From Welwitschia mirabilis (taxonomy: Eukaryota > Gnetophyta > Gnetopsida > Welwitschiales), in contig JBOZIK010000001.1 in the NCBI GenBank assembly GCA_051453625.1, positions 192,164,648-192,228,647 on the forward strand: a DNA stretch of 64,000 bases, given 5' to 3'. A program made the translations under genes and the position numbers. Below, piece by piece: positions 46,560-59,199 of the stretch. How positions within the stretch are numbered: the stretch's first letter is position 1; each line of letters starts with the position of its first letter. A model generated the notes under the pieces. That model saw only the letters and a program-made list of their open reading frames with translations, did not search any database and was not told where the DNA came from.

Positions 46560-47932
46560 CTACTTATCTTTAGTCTTGAGTTTAGTATTAGTAGGTTTCA
46601 CTCGATGTTATAGGATTATTATGATAATAGTATGGTATTTCCTTATAAGTCTGGTGAATTTTTGAGCTTCCATAATATTCATATTAATCTAACATTAATT
46701 TTAAAGTATTTAATTAATAATATGGTCCTTCCTTATAAGTCTAGTAAATTGATATGCTTCTATGACTATTCATGTCAATATGACATCAATTTAGAGGTAC
46801 CTGATCAATATTATGATATTCTCTTATAAGTTCAGTAATTTTTTATACTTATGTTACTACTCCTATGAGTTTGACATTAATTTTGAAGTGCCTAGTTAAT
46901 AGTATGATGTCTCCTTATAAGTTTGACAAAGTGTTATAATTTTATAAGTAATAAGATCAGTCTAACATTAATTTTAAGGTGCATGCTCATTAGTATGGCA
47001 TTTCCTTATAAGTCTAGTAAAGTGTTATGCTTTCATAACTACTAATATTAGTTTAACAAAAATTTTAGGGTTTTTTTATTAATAGTATGATGCTCCCTTA
47101 TAATTTTAATCCACTGTTACACTTTTATAACTACTTAAGTTAGTATCACACCATCTTAAAGTTGTTATGTCAATAGTGTAATGCTTCTTTGTGGTTATAG
47201 TCGACTGCTAGGCTTTCATAATTACTTATGTTAGTATGACATAATCTTCAAGTTACGAAATCAATAGTGTGATGCTCTCTTATGGTACTAGTTCACTGTT
47301 AGGCTTCCATGAGTACTTATGTTAGCATAACATCATGTTTGAGTTACCATATTAGTAGTGTGGCATTTCCTTATGGTTATTGTTCACTGTTAGACTTTCA
47401 TAACTACTTATGTTAGGATGATATCATCTTTGAATTGTCATGTTAGTAATGTGATGCTTCCTTATGATTTTGTTCCACTGTTAGGATTTTATAATTAATT
47501 ATATTAGCATGATATCATCTTCAAGCTACCATGTCAGTAGTGTAAAGTCTTCTTATGAGTTTGACTCATCCTTTTTCTTTACAAGTTGCTTATGCCACCA
47601 TTTCTTAGCTATATAACTAATTTAAATTATCCAATTAGTAGTGTAATGCTTCCTTATACATCTGGTTCTTCCTTTGACTTTACAAGCTACTTAGATCATC
47701 ACTTCTTAACTATATGATTAATTTGAGCTCCTAGTCATAGTATGGTATTCCTTTATAAGTTTGATTTATTATTTAGCTTTACAAGTTGATTATGTCATCA
47801 CTTCTTCACTATAAGATTAATTTAAACTATCTAATCAGTAGCGTGGTATCCCCTTATAAGTTTAGTTCATCCTTTAGCATTCTAGTTACTTAAGTTTAGT
47901 CCATCCTTTAGCTCATCATTATCACATGAGAT
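46560..47932 (+). repeat. Tandem array, 91-bp units then ~100-bp units
   Basis: A recurring core TATGGT-TTCCTTATAAGT (later TGTGATGCTTCCTTATG) starts at 46631, 46721, 46812, 46903, 46994, 47086, 47177, 47268, 47359, 47450, 47541, 47642, 47741 and 47842. Steps are 90-92 bases ten times, then 99-101 bases three times. Units also share TTCATAACTACTTATGTTAG and ACATTAATTTTAA-type parts. Units diverge gradually along the array, with neighbours most alike. Open frames inside it are by-products. Confidence 0.92.
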
Positions 47933-48149
47933 ATCACCATTTTATTTATCACTTAAAAGATATATGGTACTTTCTAGCTTATGCTCAAAATAGTTAAACA
48001 TGTTAAAATGATCATTTGATATAAATAGGAATGAAAAGTTGTCCAAAGTAAATTCCATTGAAGATAATCTTATTTTGTTGTGTGCTTCTTCATGATTTTA
48101 ATGAATGTCTCTATTCCAAATAGCAACATTATACTTATTTATTATTTAT

Positions 48150-49140
48150 TATTTCTTTTCAAGCCTTATTCATTTTTTTTTTCTTTTTTTGATTTGAGAA
48201 CTCATTTGCATTATATTTAAATCCTTTATAGCATACCACTAAATGACTTTCTCATTTGACATACTTTTAAATCTTTAAGAGGTTCCACCATAGGCTTTTA
48301 TTATAAACTCCTTTTTATTTCTTTTCTTTTTAACTTTAAGTATTCTCTCAAACTTATATTATGGATAAGACAAGTTTTTTATCCAAATATAGCTCATATA
48401 TGATGATTATAAACTAGAGCTATCATTTCTAGATTTAGAAACTTAGATTTGATTAGCATTTAAGTCCATATATTTTCTCTTATTACCTTTGTGTACATGC
48501 TCCAATACAAAAGTAATAATGCCACTTATCAATTCTTCTAATCTGATGTTATTAAGAATCTCCATGTCCTTTATTTATAGAACTCTATTTTCATAAGCCT
48601 TCAAGAAAGACCTCAATATCATTTCTATAATATAACTTAATGAGATAGGTTCATGAAGCCCCATAAATGCTCATGATTCCATCAATGTTTTATTGAATTA
48701 AGTGAAGTCTCATCCTCATAAATCAATGTTTACTCAAATTATTTCATAATCATTTACTTCTTTATCCTTTTAATTTAATTAATTCCTTTGTATTATACTT
48801 GTAAATAATACTAATTTATTTTAGTAGTGGTGAAGTTTCTTACCTTTTTGTAATCTTCTAGATTTAATTCACAATAAATAGCATTTATGGCCTTCTCATT
48901 TAGAATTTCATTATCCTTATCTCTACTCTTTTATTTGCTTCTTTTTTCGATAACCAACATCTGCACATCATCAATAATATTTACTTCCTTAGAGTGATTA
49001 AAGCCCTTCTTCCATAGCAATCCAATAGTCAAGTCTTGTTGCATCTATGAATACTTGCATTCTTAACTTTCAAAATTTCTAGTTATGACCATTGAAATAA
49101 GGAGGATGGTTGATATATTATCCTTTTATCTTTAATCATC
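48150..49140 (-). pseudogene. Copia F: gag relic, Sire/Tork-like
   Basis: Reading leftward: HPPYFNGHN, stop, KF, KLRMQVFIDATRLDYWIAME (49050-49130), then NEKAINAIYCELNLEDYKKV (~48865-48905), MILRSFLKAYENRVL (~48600), IRLEELISGIITFVLEHVHK (~48510) and a Lys-rich tail near 48180-48300. This is the start, capsid core and 'LxxLxxLIGxLxxHE' segment of a copia gag. Protease onward is missing; the 91-bp array follows. A primer site and LTR lie directly upstream (right). Confidence 0.65.
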
Positions 49141-49178
49141 TAAAAGCACTTAAATAACAAGCAAAAATTTCTACAACC

Positions 49179-49815
49179 CTCTTTAATATTAATTTTTAGG
49201 ATCAACTATTTTAGAGGGAAGGGGTAGATGGGATAGCTAAATGAAATTTTATTATTTTAAAATATATTATTATTACACATTAAAAATTTACTTAATAATT
49301 AAGACAATAAAGTAGACATCACACTAGAATTAAAAAAAACTCACTTTATTTTACTAATGCATGAAGTAACCACAACACTTCAATAGGACTTTTGGATAGT
49401 CTTTGGCCTAAAAAAATAAGATTTTATGACAATCAGCCTTCAAACTTATTATAGTACTTTTCTGAAGTTGAGAATGATTATAAAATAAATATAAAATGAA
49501 TATGAGAATAATGTTTTTGCCTTTCATTCACAAGATAGAATATTTAACGATTAAAAAGTGTTTGGACGTACAACAATGATTCAATTATATAGGAATCATG
49601 TTTGGAGCTATTCTACATCATAATTACAAAGCATGTTTTTATTTAACTAAAGAATAATATCAAACAAACCTTAAATAGATATAAAAATAATCAACATTTA
49701 TTTCCAATAGTTATATATAGTCTTTATATTTTTTATAGTTGATTAAATGCTGATCAACAATTTGGTATCACTTAGTTCAGTATCTAATACTCAATTTCTA
49801 TTCTTTACTAATTGA
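49179..49815 (-). repeat. Copia F: degraded primer site and truncated LTR, left copy
   Basis: CTCTTTAATATTA (49179-49191) stands where GCTCTGATACCA is expected. The LTR then runs right from about 49193 (GGATCAACTATTTTAGAGGG, then TAGCTAAATG). It matches 49952-50600 but stops at 49815, where gag-start sequence of the right copy begins. Confidence 0.6.
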
Positions 49816-50883
49816 AGTCTTGCATTCATAACTTTCAAAATTTCTAGTTGTTACCATTAAAATAAGGAGGGTTATTAACAGATTATTCTTCTATCTTTTA
49901 CCACATAAAAAGCACTCAAACACAAATTTCTACAACCCTCTCTTATACCAATGATTAAGACTAATTATTTTAGAGGTCAAGGATAAATAGAATAGCTAAA
50001 TGTAGTTTTGATTATTTTAAAATAAACTAATATTATGCATTAATAAATTTAACTAATCTAATTAATTAGAGTAAGCATTATATGTCAATAATTAACATAG
50101 TAAAGTATAAATTACAAGATAATTGAAAAATAGCCTACTTTCTTTTATTGATGATTGAAGTAGACACAACACTTTAATACAACTTTTCGATAGTCCTTAG
50201 CCTAGTACAATAGGATTTTATGGTAATAAGCCTTTAAAATACTATAATATGTTTCTCTAATTGATAATGATAAAGGTAGAAACATTTTGAGAATATTAAA
50301 ATAAGGTTTATGCCTTTCATTTACAAGATATAATATTTAATGATCAAAAATATTTGGGTGTACAAAAATGATTCAATTATATAGAAATCATGTTTGTAGA
50401 TATTCTATGTTATAATTACAAAGTATATTTATATTTAAATAAAGAATAATAGTCAAATAAATCTTAAATGAATAGAAAAATGGTTACAATTTATTTCCAA
50501 TAGCTATCTATAGTATTTATAGTTTTCATAGATGATTAAAGGCTAATTGACCCCTTGGTAACACTAGGTTCATTGTTTAGTAGTTAATTCCTATTATTTA
50601 ATGGTTGAATCTATAAGAATTCTTTATAATATTATCATATGCTAGTTGGCCTTTAACTATTCATTTGTCAACTACTTTTTACATTTTAGTAGCTTTACTT
50701 TGCAAAGTCTAATCACTTGCTAGCTTAAATCTAATTGACCATTTGATGATTTTCTTGTGTTTTTTGAGCCTTATCATTTGATAATCCTTTGTGAAGTTTG
50801 AAGTCCAAGCTTCATAAATGGAATCCTATGATTAAACATTCCACTTATCACTATCATTATTTAAGATTATTTTGTCATTAACA
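49816..50883 (-). repeat. Copia F: duplicated gag start, primer site and LTR, right copy
   Basis: 49816-49870 repeats the gag-start sequence of 49050-49110 (TTGCATTC-TAACTTTCAAAA). 49939-49950 is a decayed primer site (CTCTTATACCA). The LTR 49952-50883 (932 bp) runs TGATTAAGACTAATTATTTTAGAGG-type start to TTTTGTCATTAACA. Offset between copies is 766 bases at the gag end. The right copy keeps the whole LTR; the left has lost its outer part. Confidence 0.6.
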
Positions 50884-53244
50884 AATAATTAAGAGGTATA
50901 ATAAAAGTGTATTACTATCACATTATAAGATATGTTATAAATAAAAAACATCTATATTTTATGTCAAACTTCATTGATGTCCTATATTACATCTCATTAC
51001 ATTTTGATTGTGAAACACTTCTATGCTTAAGGATAACCAGATATTGGTGCATTGCAATGGAAATTCTAATGGGCTATAACTTATACTTTAATATTATAAT
51101 GAAATTAAACTTATATAAGATCAATCCTTAATTAGTGCTCTTTCATTTAAAATCTAACTTAAACATGTTGTTTATATTTTCTTAAATTATTCCATATCTT
51201 TTCTATGAAACCCTCATTCCACTTTAGTTGAATGTCATAAAAATTTGAAAATTATAAAGGTATTTATAATTAGTTTTATTTTGTAATTCCGAGGATATAT
51301 TTGAAGCTTTTTTTTCCCTTTTATTTCTTTCATATGAGATTCATTATTCTAGTGGTGAAGCCTTTTTCATATAGAAATATACTACAAGATTATTTTAATA
51401 TTAATAAAATTTTATTTTGATTCAAGTTAAATTTCTATTTTAGATATAGAAAATAGCCCTTAAATTAGTTAAGCTTTGTTCATAGTTATTTATGTTATGT
51501 TTATAGTTAAATTTTAAGCTAGATTCATGGTTTAATATGTTAATTATTTAGGTGATAAATATGCAATTAATAAAAGAAAATTGCATAGTCTTTCTTTCTT
51601 TTTTCTTCTCTTTTCCTATTTATGAATGCTTGTGTTTTATTACATTCATTGATCTTTTTCGTTATATTTTAATTTTATATTTAGTTATGTTTTATCCTGT
51701 GTTTTAATGCAACTATAATTAATATATCATGGATTTTTCTATATTATATACATAGTTCATCATGTAACCCACATCTAGTAATTTCATGGATAGAATCTTA
51801 AGTATCGCACTTGCATCTTAGGTTTCTATTTTTTATTTAATTAGTAAGCATGGAATTTTATGTGTGTAAATGCTAGGATATTGATGCTACATTTCTTAAC
51901 AAATGTATAAAATATTAAAGCGCATATCTCATTATATTTGTAAATAACATAAAAGTCATTGGAGAAGATGAAAAGAGCATTGTAAGACCATGTAAAGTGC
52001 TTTGAGATCATATAATTCAAATTAATTAGAAGTTAGTAGAAAAATAGTTATATTTTATTAAGTTCATTAAAGTACATTGATAATATCTCTTTTGAAATTC
52101 AAAATGAATAATGCAAAATAATGGTATCCAAATCGATGAAACAAAAGAATCATCAAATACAAATGAGACACTCTGTCTCAAATTTATAAAAAGTCTAATT
52201 CATGTTAGTAATATTAGGCCTAAGACATCTTATGTAGCAAATGTTAGCAACATATTTAGCCAAACTAACATAGATTCATGAGTATATAGAATTTAGAGTT
52301 TCTAAAGATATAAAAGAAATTAAAGATCTTAGACTCTTATTCTAAAAAGATGATAACTTCACACTTAGATATTTCTTATATTTTGACTTCAATGTCTCTC
52401 CAATATACAAATGACAAAAGAAAGTAATAGATCCTTTAGCTAAATTAAAGTATGTCATAACCTTTAAAACTAGTAAGGAGGTAATCTAGATAAGTAATAT
52501 ATTAGAAATTCTAAAAATTCAATCAAAATAACTAGTAAAGTTATATGTGAATAATCAATATTTAATTCATATCATAAAGAATCTATTATTGCATAGAAAA
52601 ACAAAGGACATTGAAATAAAATGCTACATGATATAAGAACTAGCTTAGAATGGTATACCATGCATATAGTATATTTTAATAAAACACTTACGTTATAAAA
52701 ATTTTAAGAAAAATAGTTGGCGAAATAAAGTATTAACAATTTAAAAATCAATTGTAACTAAAACATATTTAATACTTTTAATTTAGTAATAATAAGTTTA
52801 TTAAAGGATTGACTATTTAAATTTCAAGACCATCTAAACCACATTAGTCTGGAACTTAGGTTCTTTTCTTGAAACTTCTATTCCCTTTACAAATATCTAC
52901 TTGTGAATTTTTAGTGTATCACTTATATTAAATATCTATTAAAATCATCATGACTTTTTAAATTTAAAAGGAAAATTAGAGTCTTGTGATAGTAATAAAT
53001 TTAAAATCTTGGCCTCTTTAAAAAAATAACTTAATAATTAATAATAAAATAAAACTAATTTAAAAAATCTCTAAATCTAAATGTTAACTATTAGTTATAT
53101 CCTAATAACATAATTTCCACAATGTTTTCATACTGATGGGTTACTATTGCTATTACTATTACTAATACTATTATTGTGTTATGCTTTCAAAATTAAGATT
53201 GTTATTACTATTATTTCTATTTCTAATTTTTTATTCTCTCTTAA
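50884..53244. other. AT-rich stretch, nothing recognised
   Basis: About 2.4 kb with only short frames, for example 50907-51131. No domain, tandem repeat or terminus found on either strand. Confidence 0.45.
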
Positions 53245-53248
53245 CTTT

Positions 53249-53470
53249 ACTTTTACAAATTAAATTGATATGTTATTCTTACTAAGATAATAAATATTTA
53301 AATTATTTTCCACTTCAATGCTAATGTAAACAATTTTGAATAATCAATTGCTTTCTTTTACTTTTACAAATTAAATTGATATGTTATTCTTACTAAGATA
53401 ATAAATATTTAAATTATTTTTCACTTCAATGCTAATGTAAATAATTTTGAATAATCAATTGCTTTCTTTT
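53249..53470 (+). repeat. 111-bp near-perfect tandem duplication
   Basis: Two adjacent units starting ACTTTTACAAATTAAATTG at 53249 and 53360, each ending CAATTGCTTTCTTTT. I see two differences between the units (TTCCAC/TTTCAC and GTAAACAA/GTAAATAA), both C/T. This is far less divergence than between other repeats in the window. Confidence 0.93.
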
Positions 53471-56400
53471 AATGTAATCCTTTTGCTACCAATTTAGAAT
53501 TGCACTACTATAGAATACTCATTATTGAATACTTATTTATTTTTTACTACTTTGTTTCATAATGGCACGACCATTAACTATTATGCATTGCTTTTTTCCC
53601 CAAACTTATGCTCATGTACTATATCTAATTTAAATACTTTATTAGTTTAAATGTTGTTGATATGATACTAAAAATAAGACATTACTTTAATTTCTTCATT
53701 ATTGTCTAATTAATAAATTTTATTTCCTTACTAAGTATTTTATTTTTTTCACTTAATTCAATCTCAAGTTATTTAAAACTTGATGTTCTTCATGATGTCC
53801 TCAATCAATAAGAATGAGTCATTGTCATTTTCAAAACCTTCTTCATTAGAAGTCTCTTCTCTATAAGTTGGATTAGAAAATATTTTCTAAACTCTTTACT
53901 TTAATTATTAATCATTTTTCTATTTTTCAAGTTTAATTTTAGGTAGTTAATAAAGCTAATAATACAAAATATTATTATATTTTTACTTATGTTGTTATAT
54001 TTATAAGATTAATTCTCTTACAAATTCTAGAATTTATGTAACATAATTACCTAATTTTTTTAACCTTATGCTTTACTTCATTAGTTTTCACTTTCTTATC
54101 TAATTTATGAGTTCTTCCTCTTATTTGTTAAATGAAATGTCATAAGAAATTATGATTTTCTAACATTCCTATGAGAAGATTTTATACTTATTTGTGTTTA
54201 CTATGTACTTAAAAAAATATTCAACTACGTATATGGTTGTATTCTATTGCAATTATATGATAAGAAAAATACATAACATTGAAAGTTAAACATATAACTA
54301 TGTTTTATGATTTTAATAGATCCTTTTTATAGCTCATTAGATGGTTTTTTACTCTTTTCTGATAGATTATTTAACATTTAAATAATTATATTTAATTAAT
54401 CTTTTGATCAATAGTTAAGTAACTTATTATATATGATCATCATTTATGTCATAATAATTCCTTTATTTATAAGATCATTCTACTATGATATGGCTAACTA
54501 TTGTTTAATAAAGAACATCTTCTGTCTCTCCCTTTTTTTAAATTCCATTAAGACATGTTTCCTTTCCACTATTAATATACAAATTTTTAATTTTTTAGTC
54601 AACATCCTTTTCAATACAATCTTTTCACTATAGTAACAACCCAAATATTTGTGACTTATACTTAAAGCATATGATTCATAATTTTTCAATACAGTCATAA
54701 CTAAAAATGCAAAATATTTTTCACCTATTATCATTTTATTTATTAATTTTCCACATTTATAAAAATGTACTAAATCAAAAATTTTTATTTCTCTTTTCAG
54801 GCATTTCTTAGAATTCATACATTGATTTTATATTTCTTAGTTTTAGATGCTTTAAAACATATTTAAGGTTTTATATCCTCTAATGATATATGTTCAAATC
54901 TAGAATGTCAAATTAAAAGATTCTATGATTTATGCATTTGCAGAATCCAACATTAGATTGCTTGTTTTTCTATCTTATAAAACTAAAAACTTTTCCTTGT
55001 AATATGTTACTTTTTTAATTAAAATACATCAATTTATTTTTAAAATTACTTGAATATCTTTCCTTCCCTAATAAACTTTACTTTTCGATTAAACCTTTGC
55101 ATAAAAATGTACTTAGTAAGAAAAAATTATATTATAATCATAAGATATACAAAACATCTCTGAAGTGTAATATTTTAACTTTATTTAAAGATTCCTCTAA
55201 AACTATCCAAATATCATTATTACTTATGCATTCTTATTCACCATTCTCATTATGCTAGAAAATATCTCTTCAACATATGTTTAAGATTCTTAATTAAATT
55301 CATATGTTAATTTTCTTCAAGAATCATTATGCTAATTATTTCTTCTTGATATCCTTCTAAACTAGCTATATGCATCCATTTCTCAAAGTATTCACTTAAT
55401 CCAACTTCTCCACTCCCCTTTATTAAATATAGCATAGGATGTAGCTCTATGCAAATTTATGTATCGTATGTTGATATTTTTCTTTGTTTCTAATTCCATC
55501 TTCTTAAGTATACTTCTTTTATCTTACTATTTAGGCTTATTATGTTCATTATTATAGTTTCCTTTTTTATATTATTTATTACTAATTTAACTAGAATTTG
55601 CTTTATTTTCTATTAAGCAAGTTCCTATGCCACTCCACTAATGTCTATCATAATGTTTATCAAGATCTATTAGAATCTTATTTAGTGTTTCAAAATTCTT
55701 AATCTTCAATTTTTATCAACTAATAATGCTATGATCATTTAGTCATAACTTGATACTACACAAGTACTTTTAAATAGAAATGTTCCTTTATTGTAATGTT
55801 ATTTAAAATAGTCTCTTTGATACTATGAAGCTCATTAATCACCTTAAACACTCTATGTTCTTTTATCTTAAGAGCATTCGTTTTATTTAGAACATGGATG
55901 GGTTTCATGTTTAATTTCTTAGTTAACATGATCTTAAATGTTTTCAAAATATCCTATGTAAATATATAATGTTATATCCTCTAATGATGGAATTCATTTA
56001 TAATTGAAATAATTGAAGAAGAAACAAGTATCATTCTTCACTTCCCCTCTTGTAGTAGCCTCATTACCTATTTTTAGCATTCAATAACTATTCTCTTATA
56101 AATGAACCTTGTCTCTCTATTTGATTTTATCTATCAATATGTATTCACATTATTAGGTATTCCAATTAGACTCATCATTCAATGTGATGCTAAAATTTGT
56201 ATTGAATTGATTAGATTTTTTATTACACTAATGATTCTTTCTCGAATCTTGAATAATATAAATTTAGTTAAGTTCATTACTACCAAAAAAACATTCTATC
56301 TAGGATTAAAAAGCAACAAAATGTATAAATCATTTTAGATGCATCATTTTGGATTTTGAAGTTTTATGTAGTTACTACAAAGTAATAATACTATCTAATA

Positions 56401-58560
56401 AGTTATATTATATAGCAAAATGATAGTCTAGACTTAAGAGAAAAACATTTCAAATTTTCATGTGAAGCAATTAATAGGTGATTTTTAAATCTATCTAGTA
56501 TTGATTCTTTAAGAATAATATAAATTCTTACATTTCTTATCCAAAACTCTCTTCGTTTAGATAAAAAAATATTTAGTGGCATGTTTAAACTCTATTTGAA
56601 CATCAATTATTCTTTTAGACTTACAAACTATTCTTAAGAATATGAGCTACTTTAAGTGTTAAACTCACTTTGATTGTTTAATCCATATGAGAATCTTATT
56701 TAATTACAAGCATTTTTTGCAATTAGTTACTTTGGACATTTAATAATTTTAAGATTTTAATTGTTTCTATGCCTAAGCATTTATTCCTGTGAAATATTAC
56801 AATGTCTAGATGTTCAAATCTCTTTACACACTTATGAACATTTATAGGTATAGGTATGCATTTTCTAAGAGAAGATAAATATGGTCTAAATTTTTCTTAA
56901 TCTAGGCACTATTGTTCTTGCTTCTAAAATTGTTTAACTATTTAGGGATGAATTATAAGAAATATTAGTATTTAGAATTAATATTTACTTAAAGAAACAT
57001 CTACAAATGCTATAAAATAAGGTTTGAATATTGTTAGGATTATAAATATAAAATTAAAAATCCTCAAAATAAAAATGGTTGTCACAAATATCCAAAAATA
57101 CTTTTTCTTATTCTTAATATTCTATAAGAATTATTAGAGGATACGAAATTAGTCCTTAATATGATATTATGAGAATAATAAGGTAACTTATAAATATGAA
57201 GTTAGGAGATAAATTAAAAAACAAAGAAAATGATGTTGATAGTAACAAGAATAATAACAATCTTTATTACAATATCATTATAAAAATAACTATCCAACAT
57301 CATTAATGAAATCATTAGGATATGAAGATGCATCTAGATCAAGGTTTTCTCATTAGGATTTCCATAGAATTTTACCCTCATCATTAATTAATTTTGCTTA
57401 TTTTATCTTTTTATTAATAATAGATGTAATTTTATATTTATTACTAAAATAATGGCCTTACTAACTAAAGTGAGAGGCCATAGAATTTCAGGTTTATAAT
57501 GTTATAACAAGAGATAAGATAAGGTAGGATATTATAATGTCCTTCGTAATATCATAGGTTACATTCTTTTTGGTGCATCTAATATGATTAATGGAGGAAT
57601 GTCAAACTTAAAATTTCTAGTAACTATAAATTCAATCTAAAGCATAAGGAGATACCTTAACTTCTATAGTAGATTTTAATTTATGAAAGATGTGCCTAGT
57701 GGTTAAGGAATAAGTAGCAGTTTGACATAAGAAGGTAGGAATTTTATTGCAGTATAGGTAACCTTATTATCCTTCTCTCATAAGGATGTAAAAGTATTAA
57801 AAAGCTTACATGAATGAGTATAAGAAAAATATTTACATGCAAAAATTAACATTAAAACCATGTTTATTTCAGTAATTTAACATAAGCAAAGATATTAAAA
57901 TAAGCTATATCATAAAATTATGTCTTCTACCATTTTACACATGATTTGTAAAATTATGAACTTTCCCATGACAATTTATAATTAATTACTGCTTTTTTAA
58001 AGCACATATTAAAAATTAAAGAACATCCAACAAAAAATGTCAATGCTATCATCCATGTCACTAGTGTCACTGATCCTCTGGAGAAAAATAATGTAAAAGC
58101 TATGTTTTAAAGTTGTCATGACAAATGGATTGCATTCCACTTATGGGCTTAGTAATACATTAAATCAAAAAACAACTATCAACTTCAATGACACATGGTA
58201 GAGGCACAAAAAAACATGTGGTAGTGGCATGTAGTAATGACAACTATGATGACATGAAAAGACACATGACGATTATGCTAGATGACAAAAGCATCATGAT
58301 GTAAAGATTTACTATTGAATAAGCTGAGTTAGACCTTTGGAACTCATTCATTTCCCTACTTCATCGATCAAATTTTATAGAATTGATAATTTTACATTAC
58401 TTCTATTAAAATTTAGCTCAATTATTCCTATTGAAAAATGATACTAGGTGCTAGTCTTTATTAAAGTTTACTTATACTACAATGAATAATACATTTATCT
58501 AGTAAATAAATTTTAGCACCTTTACTGGGAATAATGACATGGTAGCTTCTCAAATGGAGC
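53471..58560. other. Long AT-rich stretch without supported genes
   Basis: About 5 kb. Minus-strand frames at 54498-54818 and 55756-55947 are Lys/Ile-rich. The second reads KVINELHSIKETILNNITIK and could be old coding sequence, but I cannot name it. 58020-58300 has repeated ACATG/GGTAG words. Nothing else to report. Confidence 0.4.
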
Positions 58561-59199
58561 ATAAGCTTTCTTTTTGGTTATTGTTTAGTTTAGTCTCTTT
58601 TTTGTTTGTTTGCTTTTTCTTTTTAAAGTTTTCCAGTGTTTGATACTAGTCCCTTCTAATGAAATCCACATTGGTTCTTTTTCTTTCATTTTTATTTCTC
58701 TACAATGACGAGTACTGATCTATTTCTAGTGATACCTAAATTGGTCCTTTTTAGAGATTTTTTTTAGTTTTTCTACTTTAATCTTAAAACATTTTCATAT
58801 TTGATACTCTGTGTTGCAAGTCTAATGTGTTTTTTTGCAAGTCATAACCAAACAAGGATTTTAAAAAAAGTGAAAAACTAACACAGAACTCTCTTTTTTT
58901 TTTAATATCTGTGTGTCTTTTTTCTTTTCTACAAATTTTACTTTAGTAATTAGTCTCTATTTTTGTTCTATTTCTATAATTTCTATTAAAATTTCTAAAA
59001 TGAGAAAAATATTTAGCATTTATTTTTTTAGTTTTTGTTTCAAATTTGCTATTGTTTTGTTTTCTACTAAGCTTTTTTATAACCTTGTAACACTAAAAAT
59101 TTTACATAGAACTTGTGAATGTATTCTTTTTCTTGACATCATAACTCTTGAGATAACTAGTTATGACATCTTTCTTAATTGGTGCTGCTATCCATTCTA
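58561..59199 (+). other. T-rich leader of the Athila-like relic C
   Basis: Contains a loose duplication (GATACTAGTCCCTTCTAATG near 58640 and TACTGATCTATTTCTAGTG near 58710, each followed by TTGGT-CTTTTT). The frame at 58913-59245 is Phe/Ile/Ser-rich, as expected from composition. It sits where the LTR or leader of the element would be. No primer site could be read. Confidence 0.35.

Noticed and set aside
46632-46829. 65-codon frame
   Set aside because: Lies wholly inside the 91-bp tandem array and repeats with it.
46560-47932. CRISPR-like array
   Set aside because: Units diverge along their whole length with no constant repeat and variable spacer; it is a tandem satellite in plant DNA.
53471-56340. 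Endogenous pararetrovirus or copia pol on the minus strand
   Set aside because: Lys/Ile-rich frames were examined for zinc-knuckle, protease and RT motifs; none could be read.
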